Assembly (NCBI RefSeq): GCF_019933235.1
Contig: NZ_CP082945.1
Span: 2,356,001-2,420,000 of the forward strand
Direction of reading: 5' to 3'
Source of the DNA: Streptomyces angustmyceticus
GTDB taxonomy: Bacteria; Actinomycetota; Actinomycetes; Streptomycetales; Streptomycetaceae
Length of the DNA: 64,000 nt
The notes under the pieces were generated by a model. It had not been told where the DNA came from and did not search any database. It saw only the letters and a list, made by a program, of their open reading frames with translations. The translations under genes and the position numbers were made by a program. Positions 8,524 through 17,028 of this stretch are shown piece by piece (position 1 is the stretch's first letter; the number at the start of each line of letters is the position of its first letter).

Positions 8524-8769
8524 TCACGGACTTCCGTCGGCGCGCACATCTTCGGGATAACGACCTTCGTCGAGGTCTTCCATGAACCACTCCAGACGCC
8601 TTGCCGCGTCCGCAAGATCGTGTTTAGCCGCGGCCGTGATGACGAGCAGCTTCCGGGTCAGCGCCATCCGTACGCCCTCCGGGACTTGCAGTGTGCGCAC
8701 TGTTGTATGTGCGTCCTTGAGCCGGTCGGCGACGAGACCGTAGAGCTCGAGTTGGTCGTCGCGTTCCAT
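8524..8769 (-). CDS. Small conserved hypothetical protein
   Basis: The 81-residue, mostly helical, soluble protein (ERDDQLELYGLVADRLKDAH, later HDLADAARRLEWFMEDLDEG) has no recognised domain. Its place between hupS and leuD on the same strand is typical for Streptomyces. Codon use is normal for the genus, and the ATG lies just upstream of ERDDQLEL. It has no signal peptide or membrane segment. The alternating charged and hydrophobic residues would suit a small dimeric helical bundle, but no function can be given. Confidence 0.7.
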   Translation of the reverse strand: MERDDQLELYGLVADRLKDAHTTVRTLQVPEGVRMALTRKLLVITAAAKHDLADAARRLEWFMEDLDEGRYPEDVRADGSP

Positions 8770-8835
8770 GCGCTAATTGTGCCATCTGCGGCGAGTTGTC
8801 GCTTCACGGGGCCTCAACAGGCGCCTCGACAAGCA

Positions 8836-8870
8836 GATGCGCCCCCTGCCAACTGCACAGGGGGCGCATC
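8836..8870 (-). terminator. Terminator of leuCD
   Basis: GATGCGCCCCCTG (8836-8848) pairs perfectly with CAGGGGGCGCATC (8858-8870) around a nine-base loop. It lies 36 bp past the leuD stop codon on the transcribed strand. Confidence 0.85.
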
Positions 8871-8905
8871 GTACGCAATATAGCTTTGAGCCATAAAACC
8901 CGAGG

Positions 8906-9499
8906 TCAGACCTCGATGGTACGCGGCTTGAACGACGGCCTGTTCGCCTCGTAATCCACGATGGACGACTCCTCCCGAAGGGTGAGGCTGATGTCGTCCA
9001 GCCCCTCCAGGAGGCGCCAACGGGCGTTCTCGTCCAGCTCGAAGTCGGCGCTGACGCCCTCCGCGCGGACCTGCCTGCCGACCAGGTCAACGGTCACCTC
9101 GGCGGCCGGATCGGCCTCCAGCAGCTGCTGCAGCCGGTCCACCGTCTCCTGCGGCAGGACCACCGTCAGCAGGCCGTTCTTGAGGGAGTTGCCACGGAAG
9201 ATGTCGGCGAACCGCGAGGAGATGACGGCCTTGAAGCCGTAGTTCTGCAGGGCCCAGACGGCGTGCTCGCGCGAGGAGCCGGTACCGAAGTCGGGGCCGG
9301 CGACCAGCACCGTGGCGCCCTGGTACCGCTCCTGGTTGAGCACGAACTGCGGGTCCCTGCGCCAGGCCTCGAACAGCCCGTCCTCGAAACCGTCGCGGGT
9401 GACCTTCTTCAGCCAGTGAGCAGGGATGATCTGGTCGGTGTCGACATTGCTGCGGCGCAGCGGGACGGCCCGGCCGGTGTGGGTGGTGAAGGCTTCCAT
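8906..9499 (-). CDS. leuD: 3-isopropylmalate dehydratase small subunit
   Basis: LeuD supplies the swivelling domain of isopropylmalate isomerase in leucine synthesis. The 197-residue protein has [20 protein letters not shown] at the start, the [17 protein letters not shown] substrate loop and the [15 protein letters not shown] segment. It begins five bases after the leuC stop, so the two subunits are translated from one message. Length and motifs are normal, and it is followed by a strong terminator. Confidence 0.97.
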   Translation of the reverse strand: MEAFTTHTGRAVPLRRSNVDTDQIIPAHWLKKVTRDGFEDGLFEAWRRDPQFVLNQERYQGATVLVAGPDFGTGSSREHAVWALQNYGFKAVISSRFADIFRGNSLKNGLLTVVLPQETVDRLQQLLEADPAAEVTVDLVGRQVRAEGVSADFELDENARWRLLEGLDDISLTLREESSIVDYEANRPSFKPRTIEV

Positions 9500-9504
9500 G
9501 GTTC

Positions 9505-10935
9505 TCAGACTCCCGCGGGCGTGGCGACGGCGACATCGGACAGGTCGGCCGGTGAGGCCAGATGGCCGAGAACCGCCGTTGCGGCGGCGACCTGCGGCGA
9601 GACCAGGTGCGTACGCCCGCCCTTGCCCTGCCGGCCCTCGAAGTTGCGGTTGGAGGTGGACGCGGAGCGCTCACCGGGCGCCAGCTGGTCGGGGTTCATG
9701 CCCAGGCACATCGAGCAGCCCGCGTGCCGCCATTCGGCGCCCGCCGCGGTGAAGACCTTGTCCAGCCCCTCGGCGACGGCCTCCAGCGAGACCCGGACCG
9801 AGCCGGGCACGATCAGCATGCGGACGTCGTCGGCGACCCTGCGGCCCTCCAGGATCGCGGCGGCCGAGCGCAGGTCCTCGATCCGGCCGTTGGTGCACGA
9901 ACCTACGAAGACGGTGTCCACCTTGATGTCCCGCAGCGGCTGACCCGCCGTCAACCCCATGTACTCCAGGGCCTTTTCGGCGGCATAGCGTTCCGAGGCG
10001 TCCTCGTACGAAGCCGGGTCGGGGACGCTGGCCGAAAGCGGGGCGCCCTGCCCGGGGTTGGTGCCCCAGGTGACGAACGGGGCCAGTTCGGAGGCGTCGA
10101 TGCGCACCTCGGCGTCGAAGACCGCGTCGTCGTCGGTGCGCAGGGTCTTCCAGTACGCGACCGCGGCGTCCCAGTCCGCGCCCTGCGGGGCGTGATCACG
10201 GCCCTGCAGGTAGTCGAAGGTGGTCGCGTCGGGGGCGATCATGCCGGCCCGCGCGCCCGCCTCGATCGACATGTTGCAGATGGTCATCCGGGCTTCCATC
10301 GACAGCTTCTCGATGGCCTCGCCCCGGTACTCCAGGACGTAGCCCTGGCCGCCGCCGGTGCCGATCCTGGCGATGATCGCCAGGATGAGGTCCTTGGCGG
10401 TGACACCCTCGGGCAGCTCGCCGTCGACGGTGATCGCCATGGTCTTGAAGGGGGCCAGCGGCAGCGTCTGGGTGGCCAGGACGTGCTCGACCTGGCTGGT
10501 GCCGATGCCGAACGCCAGCGCGCCGAAGGCTCCGTGGGTGGAGGTGTGGCTGTCACCGCAGACCACGGTGGTGCCGGGCTGGGTCAGTCCCAACTGGGGT
10601 CCCACGACGTGGACAACGCCCTGCTCGACATCGCCCAGCGGGTGCAGCCGGACGCCGAACTCGGCACAGTTCTTGCGCAGCGTCTCCAGCTGGGTGCGCG
10701 AGACCGGGTCGGCGATCGGCTTGTCGATGTCGAGGGTCGGGGTGTTGTGGTCCTCGGTGGCGATGGTCAGGTCCGTCCGGCGCACCTGGCGGCCGGCCTT
10801 GCGGAGGCCGTCGAACGCCTGCGGGCTGGTGACCTCGTGCAGCAGGTGCAGATCGATGAAGAGGAGGTCGGGCTCGCCTTCCGCGCGCCGGACGACATGA
10901 TCGTCCCAGACCTTCTCCGCGAGTGTCCGTCCCAT
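9505..10935 (-). CDS. leuC: 3-isopropylmalate dehydratase large subunit
   Basis: LeuC is the aconitase-type 4Fe-4S subunit that converts 2- to 3-isopropylmalate. The 476-residue protein starts [14 protein letters not shown] and has the substrate motif [20 protein letters not shown]. The cluster cysteines are in [10 protein letters not shown] and [10 protein letters not shown]. The ATG at 10935 has GGAGGGAAA upstream, a good ribosome-binding site. Transcription begins in the region shared with ndgR, which carries an operator-like palindrome. Confidence 0.97.
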   Translation of the reverse strand: MGRTLAEKVWDDHVVRRAEGEPDLLFIDLHLLHEVTSPQAFDGLRKAGRQVRRTDLTIATEDHNTPTLDIDKPIADPVSRTQLETLRKNCAEFGVRLHPLGDVEQGVVHVVGPQLGLTQPGTTVVCGDSHTSTHGAFGALAFGIGTSQVEHVLATQTLPLAPFKTMAITVDGELPEGVTAKDLILAIIARIGTGGGQGYVLEYRGEAIEKLSMEARMTICNMSIEAGARAGMIAPDATTFDYLQGRDHAPQGADWDAAVAYWKTLRTDDDAVFDAEVRIDASELAPFVTWGTNPGQGAPLSASVPDPASYEDASERYAAEKALEYMGLTAGQPLRDIKVDTVFVGSCTNGRIEDLRSAAAILEGRRVADDVRMLIVPGSVRVSLEAVAEGLDKVFTAAGAEWRHAGCSMCLGMNPDQLAPGERSASTSNRNFEGRQGKGGRTHLVSPQVAAATAVLGHLASPADLSDVAVATPAGV

Positions 10936-11077
10936 CGCTTTCCCTCCGGCCGGCCGCAGTGCCGGCCTTTCTCGTCTGTGCGCGATGCCCGCAGAAGTCC
11001 CCTTGCCGGGCCTTTGCGCCGGGCCCTGGTCCAGGGCCACACCTACAGACTGACGACTTCCCTGGAAAATTGAACTT

Positions 11078-11098
11078 GCGTTTCACAGTGTGAGACGC
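11078..11098. promoter_or_regulatory. Probable NdgR operator between leuC and ndgR
   Basis: GCGTTTCACA (11078-11087) and TGTGAGACGC (11089-11098) form an inverted repeat around one base with a single mismatch. It lies between the divergent leuCD and ndgR genes, 13 bases before the ndgR start. NdgR and its orthologue AreB are known to bind the leuCD-ndgR intergenic region in Streptomyces. That this palindrome is the binding site is inferred from position and symmetry. Confidence 0.6.
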
Positions 11099-11110
11099 GA
11101 GTATCGTTGC

Positions 11111-11827
11111 ATGGACAACTCTAGCGGCGTCGGCGTTCTCGACAAGGCAGCTCTGGTTTTGAGTGCCCTGGAGTCCGGTCCGGCCACCCTCGCCGGGCTG
11201 GTCGCGGCGACAGGGCTCGCACGACCCACGGCCCACCGGCTGGCCGTGGCACTGGAACACCACCGGATGGTGGCGAGGGACATGCAGGGCCGGTTCATCC
11301 TGGGCCCGCGCCTGTCCGAGCTGGCCGCGGCGGCCGGCGAGGACCGGCTGCTGGCCACGGCGGGCCCGGTGCTCACGCATCTGCGCGACGTGACCGGCGA
11401 GAGCGCCCAGCTCTATCGCCGGCAGGGCGACATGCGGATCTGCGTGGCGGCGGCGGAACGGCTGTCCGGACTGCGGGACACCGTCCCGGTCGGCTCCACG
11501 CTCCCGATGAAGGCGGGCTCGGCCGCCCAGATCCTGATGGCCTGGGAGGAGCCCGAGCGGCTGCACCGCGGACTGCAGGGGGCGCGCTTCACGGCCACCG
11601 CCCTGTCCGGCGTACGGCGCCGGGGCTGGGCCCAGTCGATCGGCGAGCGGGAGCCGGGCGTGGCCTCGGTCTCCGCCCCCGTCCGCGGCCCCTCCAACCG
11701 CGTGGTGGCCGCCGTCTCGGTCTCCGGCCCCATCGAACGACTGACCCGCCACCCCGGCCGAATGCACGCCCAGGCCGTCATCGACGCCGCGGCCCGCCTC
11801 TCGGAGGGGCTCCGGCGCACAGGCTGA
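11111..11827 (+). CDS. ndgR: IclR-family regulator NdgR
   Basis: NdgR controls amino-acid genes, notably leuCD, and affects antibiotic production in Streptomyces. The 238-residue protein opens DNSSGVGVLDKAALVLSALE and has an N-terminal winged helix-turn-helix (LAGLVAATGLARPTAHRLAVAL). An IclR effector domain follows, with the RRGWAQSIGEREPGVASVSA segment. ATG 11111 is chosen over the upstream GTG at 11090 because conserved family sequence begins with MDNSSGV and because the GTG lies inside the operator palindrome. It is divergent from leuCD. Confidence 0.95.
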   Translation: MDNSSGVGVLDKAALVLSALESGPATLAGLVAATGLARPTAHRLAVALEHHRMVARDMQGRFILGPRLSELAAAAGEDRLLATAGPVLTHLRDVTGESAQLYRRQGDMRICVAAAERLSGLRDTVPVGSTLPMKAGSAAQILMAWEEPERLHRGLQGARFTATALSGVRRRGWAQSIGEREPGVASVSAPVRGPSNRVVAAVSVSGPIERLTRHPGRMHAQAVIDAAARLSEGLRRTG

Positions 11828-12415
11828 TTGCCCCGGAGCGGGGTGGGCCGGGGCGGGGGCCGTGGTCGGTTGCGGTCGTGATTCCGGGCCAGGTCAGGCA
11901 CCGGCTGAGCACGTCGCGAGGGGACGGACCGTGGCAGGGGCCAGTGTCGGGCCGCGGCCGCGATGCCGAAAAAGGGGGCGGCTCCGTGCGGACGATCCGC
12001 GCGGAGCCGCCTCAGGCGTTCAGGCCCCCTCCGGTCCGCTGCTCGCGCCTCACGGCGGCCGACCGGAATCGTTTCCCGGGGTCCGGCACAGCCGGGCGGC
12101 GGCACAGGGACCAGGCGGACTCGTACGAGCCTCGGTAGGGGTACGGCGGGACAGCCGGGTTCCCCGACTCCCCGGACAGCGGGCGGAAGCCGATCATCCC
12201 GCTGTCCGGATTCCGCATTCCGGACCAGCTTCTTGATCATGCCTGGAACGGCTCGGCCGGCGGGAGCCAACTGCACACCGCGCGTCTGCTGTTGGCCCGC
12301 ATGCCGGGGAAGGCCACCACCTCCCGGCCGCCGGGCCGCCACTCAACCGCCGCGTCGCGCCGGGCCGCCTGCGGAGCGGCCCAACCGGCGCTTCGATGGC
12401 GGGAGTTGACGCGAA
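11828..12415. other. Intergenic region without a convincing gene
   Basis: About 590 bp lie between ndgR and the tRNA terminator. A 12-bp inverted repeat (12172-12183 with 12198-12209, loop 14) has no T-run. One minus-strand open frame, 12012-12218 (68 codons), has a strongly GC-biased third position but no ribosome-binding site and no recognisable domain; it is not called as a gene. Confidence 0.5.
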
Positions 12416-12444
12416 GAAGCCCCCCGCATGATGCGGGGGGCTTC
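12416..12444. terminator. Terminator of the tRNA cluster
   Basis: GAAGCCCCCCGCAT (12416-12429) faces ATGCGGGGGGCTTC (12431-12444), a near-perfect hairpin. It sits ten bases past the 3' end of the last tRNA-Glu on the minus strand and ends the five-tRNA transcript. Confidence 0.85.
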
Positions 12445-12453
12445 TCCTTCTTG

Positions 12454-12526
12454 TACCCCCGACCGGATTCGAACCGGCGCTACCGCCTTGAGAGGGCGGC
12501 GTGCTAGGCCGCTACACAACGGGGGC
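12454..12526 (-). tRNA. tRNA-Glu (anticodon CTC), copy 3
   Basis: This 73-nt cloverleaf has acceptor GCCCCCG pairing CGGGGGT (one G-U pair), anticodon stem CCGCC/GGCGG with loop CTCTCAA giving anticodon CTC, and T-arm GCCGG-TTCGAAT-CCGGT. CCA is not encoded. It is identical in sequence to the two other tRNA-Glu genes here and is last in the transcript. Confidence 0.95.
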
Positions 12527-12564
12527 AAGTTTTCCTGCAGTTGAGCATCCCGGGGGATGCTGCG

Positions 12565-12636
12565 CTGGGCTACCAGGACTCGAACCTAGACTAAATGAAC
12601 CAGAATCACTCGTGCTGCCAATTACACCATAGCCCA
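12565..12636 (-). tRNA. tRNA-Gln (anticodon CTG), variant copy
   Basis: This 72-nt cloverleaf has acceptor TGGGCTA/TAGCCCA and anticodon loop TTCTGGT (CTG). It differs from the upstream tRNA-Gln only at the second pair of the anticodon stem, which is C-G there and G-U here. The paired change keeps the stem. The plus-strand differences are at 12595 and 12609. Confidence 0.93.
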
Positions 12637-12652
12637 TGGTGGTTTAGACCAG

Positions 12653-12725
12653 TACCCCCGACCGGATTCGAACCGGCGCTACCGCCTTGAGAGGGCGGCG
12701 TGCTAGGCCGCTACACAACGGGGGC
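12653..12725 (-). tRNA. tRNA-Glu (anticodon CTC), copy 2
   Basis: This 73-nt gene is identical to the other two tRNA-Glu genes in the cluster: loop CTCTCAA, anticodon CTC reading GAG. It lies between tRNA-Glu copy 1 and the variant tRNA-Gln, on the same transcript. Confidence 0.95.
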
Positions 12726-12814
12726 CCTAGCGATCCTCCACGCGACCGGGGCCGCGTGGGCTCTGCGTCGTCGCATCCGGGAGCGACCCGAAGGAAACGG
12801 AGAGGAAGGATCTG

Positions 12815-12887
12815 TACCCCCGACCGGATTCGAACCGGCGCTACCGCCTTGAGAGGGCGGCGTGCTAGGCCGCTACACAACGGGGGC
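12815..12887 (-). tRNA. tRNA-Glu (anticodon CTC), copy 1
   Basis: This 73-nt gene is identical to copies 2 and 3. It lies 56 bp downstream of the first tRNA-Gln. The spacers between the tRNA genes are unrelated in sequence, so the copies are kept identical as genes rather than as long duplicated blocks. Confidence 0.95.
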
Positions 12888-12943
12888 CTGGTACTGCGCT
12901 CAAGAAACCTTCGAAACGATCACGTGGACCGAAAGATCTCTTG

Positions 12944-13015
12944 CTGGGCTACCAGGACTCGAACCTAGACTAACTGAACCAGAATCAGTCGTGCTGCCAA
13001 TTACACCATAGCCCA
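12944..13015 (-). tRNA. tRNA-Gln (anticodon CTG), standard copy
   Basis: This 72-nt cloverleaf has anticodon stem ACTGA/TCAGT and loop TTCTGGT. It is first in the cluster on the transcribed strand. Streptomyces lack glutaminyl-tRNA synthetase, so this tRNA is first charged with glutamate by GltX, encoded about 0.9 kb upstream, and then amidated by GatCAB. Confidence 0.95.
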
Positions 13016-13024
13016 CCAAAACTC

Positions 13025-13042
13025 AACCCCCGGTGGGGGGTT
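13025..13042 (-). terminator. Short hairpin between the HAD gene and the tRNA cluster
   Basis: AACCCCC (13025-13031) and GGGGGTT (13036-13042) flank a four-base loop, followed on the minus strand by GAGTTTT. It lies ten bases before the first tRNA-Gln. It may end gltX-HAD transcription or act as a processing signal. Confidence 0.45.
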
Positions 13043-13102
13043 TGTTTGGCTTGCGCTTTCCGGCCGGGCCTTTCGGCCCTCTCGGGCGGCGCAGGAAGAA
13101 CA

Positions 13103-13843
13103 TTACCTGATCGTGGACGGCGCACCAAAACCGGTAACTCCGCGCAACAGCTCGGGGAGCTCCGCCAGCCCCCCGATCCGCCGCACCCCCGGCGGCGGCT
13201 CCTCCCCGGGCCCCTCCCCAGTCCCCGCACGGTCCAGCCATACGGCCGTGAGCCCGGCGTCCCGGGCGCCGAGCGCGTCGATGTCGAGCTTGTCCCCTAC
13301 GTAGACCACCTCGCCGGGCGTTAGGCCAAGCGCCTTACAGGCCCCGTGGAATGCCTCCGGGGCGGGCTTGGCGTACCCCAGCTCGTCGGCGCAGAGCACC
13401 GCCTCGAAGGCGTCGCGGATCCCGAGGACGGCGAGTTTGCGCTCCTGGTTGGGGGTGGAGGCGTTGGACAGCACCGCCTGCCGCACCAGCGGTGCCAGCT
13501 CCTCCAGTACGGGGCCGGCGTCCGGGAAGAGGACCCAGGACGCCTCGTAGTGGGCGATGTACCGGCCGAACCAGGCGTCGGCCTCGGCGTCGGAGAGATG
13601 CGGGGCCTCCAGGAAGGTGCGGGCGCGGGCCCTGCGGTGATCGAGGAAGCCCACCTCGCCGGCGAGGAACCGGGCGAACTCGGTCTCCATGACCGCCCGC
13701 CAGCGCCGCAGTGCCGCCTCCGCGCCGCCGTGTGCCGTGAGGAGGCCCTCGGCCCGGAGATGCCGCAGCGCACCGGCCCGGTCCGACCCCGTGTAGTCGA
13801 AGAGGGTGTCGTCGATGTCCCAGAGAACGGCGCGAACGGGCAT
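13103..13843 (-). CDS. HAD-superfamily hydrolase
   Basis: This 246-residue phosphatase-like protein carries all HAD motifs: WDIDDTLFD (motif I, nucleophile and acid/base aspartates, residues 8-16), AVLSNAS (motif II), the lysine in ELGYAKPAPEAF (motif III) and YVGDKLDIDALGARDAG (motif IV). A helical cap lies between motifs I and II. The substrate is not predictable from sequence; related proteins act on small sugar or nucleotide phosphates. It follows gltX by 83 bp on the same strand and precedes the tRNA cluster, an arrangement that appears conserved. Confidence 0.92.
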   Translation of the reverse strand: MPVRAVLWDIDDTLFDYTGSDRAGALRHLRAEGLLTAHGGAEAALRRWRAVMETEFARFLAGEVGFLDHRRARARTFLEAPHLSDAEADAWFGRYIAHYEASWVLFPDAGPVLEELAPLVRQAVLSNASTPNQERKLAVLGIRDAFEAVLCADELGYAKPAPEAFHGACKALGLTPGEVVYVGDKLDIDALGARDAGLTAVWLDRAGTGEGPGEEPPPGVRRIGGLAELPELLRGVTGFGAPSTIR

Positions 13844-13926
13844 ACCCGCAATGTAGCCGAGCGCCCCGGACGGGCCACGGGCCCGGAAGCCGTGCGGCGT
13901 CCGGGCCCGTGGGGGGGTGCTGCGGG

Positions 13927-15408
13927 TCAGCCGGCCAGCTTGGCCAGGGCCGCGTCGATGCGCTGGAGGGTGCGCTCCTTGCCGAGGACCTCCAGGGACT
14001 CGAAGAGGGGCAGGCCGACCGTGCGGCCGGTGACCGCGACCCGGACGGGGGCCTGTGCCTTGCCGAGCTTGAGGCCGTGCTCCTCGCCGGCGGCCAGGAC
14101 GGCCTCCTTGAGGGGCTCGGGGCCGGACGCCCAGTCGGCGGCGTCCAGCTTGGCGCGCGCGGTGGTGAGCAGCGCGACCGGGTCGCCCTTCATCGCCTTC
14201 GTCCAGGACGCCTCGTCCTCGACCGGCTCCTCACGGAAGAGGAAGTCGACGTTGGCGGTGATGTCCGAGAGGACGGTCAGGCGGGTCTGGGCGTGCGGGG
14301 CGATGGCCTGCCAGGCGGCCTCGTCGAAGTTCGCGGGCTCCCAGTTGGCGTGCGGGGCCTTCAGCCAGGGCTCGCAGGCCGTGATGAAGTCCTTCACGTC
14401 CAGCTGCCGGATGTGGTCGGCGTTGATCGCCTCGGCCTTCTTGAGGTCGAAGCGGGCCGGGTTGGCGTTGACGTCCGCGATGTCGAACTTCTCGATCAGC
14501 TCGGCGACGGAGAAGAGGTCCTGGTCCGCCGAGAAGGACCAGCCGAGCAGCGCGAGGTAGTTGAGCAGGCCCTCGGGGAGGAAGCCGCGCTCGCGGTAGA
14601 GGTTGAGGTTCGCCTGCGGGTCGCGCTTGGAGAGCTTCTTGTTGCCCTCGCCCATGACGTACGGCAGGTGGCCGAAGGCCGGGATGTCCTTGGCGATGCC
14701 CAGCTCGATCAGCGCCTTGTACAGGGCGATCTGGCGGGGGGTGGAGGAGAGCAGGTCCTCGCCGCGCAGGACGTGGGTGATCTCCATCAGGGCGTCGTCG
14801 ACGGGGTTGACGAGCGTGTAGAGGGGCGCGCCGTTGGCCCGGACGATGCCGTAGTCCGGGACGTTCTCCGGGGTGAAGGTCAGCTCGCCGCGCACCAGGT
14901 CGGTGAAGGTGATCGGCTCGTCGGGCATCCGGAAGCGGACGATGGAGGTGCGGCCCTCGGCGTCGTACGCGGCCTTCTGCTCGTCGGTGAGCGTGCGGCA
15001 GGTGCCGTCGTAACCGGAGGGGCGGCCGGCCTTGCGGGCCGCCTCGCGGCGGTCGTCCAGCTCCTCGGTGGTGCAGTAGCAGTGGTAGGCGTGGCCGGCG
15101 GCGAGGAGCTTGTCGGCGATGTCCTTGTAGAGGTCCATGCGCTGCGACTGGCGGTACGGCGCGTGCGGGCCGCCGACCTCGGGGCCCTCGTCCCAGTCGA
15201 AGCCGAGCCAGTGGAAGGAGTCCAGCAGCTGGTTGTAGGACTCTTCGGAGTCGCGGGCCGCGTCGGTGTCCTCGATCCGGAAGACCAGGGTCCCCTGGTT
15301 GTGCCGTGCGTAGGCCCAGTTGAACAGGGCGGTACGGATCAGGCCGACATGGGGGTTACCGGTCGGGGAGGGACAGAAACGGACGCGGACGGGGGTCGCG
15401 TTAGCCAC
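13927..15408 (-). CDS. gltX: Glutamyl-tRNA synthetase (non-discriminating)
   Basis: GltX charges tRNA-Glu and, in organisms without GlnRS, also tRNA-Gln. The 493-residue class I synthetase has the HIGH-type motif [19 protein letters not shown] near the N-terminus, the KLSKRD version of KMSKS near residue 250 and a C-terminal anticodon-binding helical domain. The GTG start overlaps the end of the FAH-family gene by eight bases. Both its tRNA substrates, in five copies, lie downstream on the same strand, so enzyme and substrates are co-located. Confidence 0.97.
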   Translation of the reverse strand: MANATPVRVRFCPSPTGNPHVGLIRTALFNWAYARHNQGTLVFRIEDTDAARDSEESYNQLLDSFHWLGFDWDEGPEVGGPHAPYRQSQRMDLYKDIADKLLAAGHAYHCYCTTEELDDRREAARKAGRPSGYDGTCRTLTDEQKAAYDAEGRTSIVRFRMPDEPITFTDLVRGELTFTPENVPDYGIVRANGAPLYTLVNPVDDALMEITHVLRGEDLLSSTPRQIALYKALIELGIAKDIPAFGHLPYVMGEGNKKLSKRDPQANLNLYRERGFLPEGLLNYLALLGWSFSADQDLFSVAELIEKFDIADVNANPARFDLKKAEAINADHIRQLDVKDFITACEPWLKAPHANWEPANFDEAAWQAIAPHAQTRLTVLSDITANVDFLFREEPVEDEASWTKAMKGDPVALLTTARAKLDAADWASGPEPLKEAVLAAGEEHGLKLGKAQAPVRVAVTGRTVGLPLFESLEVLGKERTLQRIDAALAKLAG

Positions 15409-16174
15409 GCTTGATCACCTTGTTGGTGAGAGTGCCGATGCCTTCGATGGTGACGGCGACCTCGTCGCCGACGTTGAGGGGGCCGACCCCGGCGGGGGTG
15501 CCCGTGAGGATGACGTCGCCCGGGAGCAGGGTCATCGCCTCGGTGATGTGGACGATCAGGTCCTCGACCCGGCGGACCATGTCGCTGGTGCGGCCGAGCT
15601 GGCGCTGTTCGCCGTTGACCGTGCACTGGACGGCGAGGCCGGCGGCGATGTCGTCGGGGGTGAGCCCGGTCTCGATCCAGGGGCCGAGCGGGCAGGAGCT
15701 GTCGAAGCCCTTGGCCCTGGCCCACTGCTTCTCGCGCTGCTGCACATCGCGCGCGGTGACGTCGTTGGCGCAGGTGTAGCCGAGGATCACGTCCTTGGCG
15801 CGCTCGCGGGGCACCTCCCGGCACATGCGGCCGATGACGACGGCGAGCTCCGCCTCGTGGTGCACCTCCTGGGAGAAGGAGGGGTACGCGATGGGGTCGC
15901 CGGGGCCGGTCACCGAGGTGGACGGCTTGAAGAAGGTGACCGGCACGTCCGGGACGGCGTTGCCCAGCTCGGCGGCGTGATCGGCGTAGTTGCGGCCGAT
16001 CGCCACGACCTTGTTGGGCAGGACCGGCGGCAGCAGCCGGACCTTGTCGAGGGGGACCTTCTGGCCCGAGCGCTCGAATTCCGCGAAGGGATGCCCCTTG
16101 ATGACGTCGAGTTCGTCGCCTTCGAGGACGCCGAAGCCGACGTTGCCGTCGATGGAGAATCTGGCGATGCGCAC
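15401..16174 (-). CDS. Fumarylacetoacetate hydrolase (FAH) family protein
   Basis: The 257-residue protein of the FAH fold is likely a hydrolase, decarboxylase or isomerase acting on a 2-oxo or dienoic acid. The catalytic core reads [17 protein letters not shown], then [12 protein letters not shown] with the metal-binding glutamates, [14 protein letters not shown], and [15 protein letters not shown] near the C-terminus. The start is GTG 16174. The gene overlaps the start of gltX by eight bases. Aromatic-degradation partners are absent, so the substrate cannot be named; oxaloacetate tautomerase or decarboxylase activity is possible for such stand-alone members. Confidence 0.9.
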   Translation of the reverse strand: MRIARFSIDGNVGFGVLEGDELDVIKGHPFAEFERSGQKVPLDKVRLLPPVLPNKVVAIGRNYADHAAELGNAVPDVPVTFFKPSTSVTGPGDPIAYPSFSQEVHHEAELAVVIGRMCREVPRERAKDVILGYTCANDVTARDVQQREKQWARAKGFDSSCPLGPWIETGLTPDDIAAGLAVQCTVNGEQRQLGRTSDMVRRVEDLIVHITEAMTLLPGDVILTGTPAGVGPLNVGDEVAVTIEGIGTLTNKVIKRG

Positions 16175-16257
16175 GGGTTGCCGCTGCCCCTCAATTGATC
16201 ACTGGCCGGAGTTGACACTCCAGGCTATCGCGGGGCCGCCGCCGATCCGGTGACGCG

Positions 16258-16440
16258 CTACGCCGTGACGTCCTGCGCGGGCGCGTCCATCAGGACGGTG
16301 CGGCGGGGGTTGGCGGTCTGCGCCGGCAGGTCGACGGTGTGCTCCGACGCCTCGACGGCCAGCTCTTCGGCGTCCTTGAGGTGGGCCAGGGTGGTGCGCC
16401 GCGGGTTGGCTATGTTGCGGAACATCGTCGTCGTCTTCAC
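16258..16440 (-). CDS. 60-residue protein with duplicated ANPRRT motif
   Basis: The start chosen is GTG 16440, with GAGG about nine bases upstream; an internal ATG at 16425 is also possible. The reading is FRNIANPRRTTLAHLKDAEE, a linker rich in E and V, then QTANPRRTVLMDAPAQDVTA. ANPRRT-followed-by-hydrophobic occurs twice, at residues 11-16 and 43-48, with an acidic helix between. There are no cysteines, signal peptide or membrane segment. It is divergent from the first conservon across about 590 bp. I do not recognise the family. It could be a small adaptor or a precursor peptide, but no modifying enzyme is adjacent. Confidence 0.6.
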   Translation of the reverse strand: MKTTTMFRNIANPRRTTLAHLKDAEELAVEASEHTVDLPAQTANPRRTVLMDAPAQDVTA

Positions 16441-17028
16441 TGCTGCATGCCTCGCGTCATCAGAGGTCGGGAAAGGGCCTGGGAAAGGTTGCCTTGTCAC
16501 GTCGGGCAACCGTGTAAAGCGTCAGGCTTGCACGCTATTCCCTGCGAAGTGCCGGGGAACTCAACGATCTTCCTGTGAGTTTGCTCACGAACTGCGCGAC
16601 AAATGCCGCAATTCCCGTGATCAACATCCCTGGGCGAATCGGACAATGACGGATTGAACTGCACGTTCCGCTCCCGATCACCGCACCTGGGACAGCCTCT
16701 GAGGGTGAACGACTCGCGGGGAAAAGTCCCTTATCGACAGGGGCACCTTCTACAAGTCGTGACACGCTCCGTACATTGCGTCACCCAAGTCACAGTGACC
16801 GGCTCCGCTCTTGTTGGAGATCCTGCACTGTGCTGGAATTCCACGGACCGCCGCACGTTTCAGCCGGCGCGCAGGGCGCAACGAAGCGCCGCGCGGTGGT
16901 GCCGCTCTCTCGGCCAGAGAGAACAGCCCGCCGGTCACTCACGACCGCCATGGGGGGCTCAGCGGTCCCCATACGACTCGACACCGTCCCGCCGCGGCGG
17001 GACGCCTGGTCCAGAGGTTGCGACGCTA
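16441..17028. promoter_or_regulatory. Divergent control region before conservon 1
   Basis: The 588 bp between the ANPRRT gene and cvnA1 hold no convincing coding frame. GGTTGCC (16487-16493) and GGCAACC (16505-16511) form a perfect inverted repeat with 11 spacer bases. GTGAG-TTTG-CTCAC lies at 16575-16588. The sequence is less GC-rich than its surroundings, fitting a promoter region. Confidence 0.4.

Noticed and set aside
12012..12218. Minus-strand 68-codon frame with strong GC third-position bias
   Set aside because: No ribosome site, no recognisable domain, and an inverted repeat inside; biased frames arise easily by chance in DNA this GC-rich.
16654..17028. N-terminal extension of cvnA1 to the earliest possible start
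   Set aside because: The extension has no family resemblance and irregular codon bias; conserved sequence begins near VQGRFKRDG at 17029.
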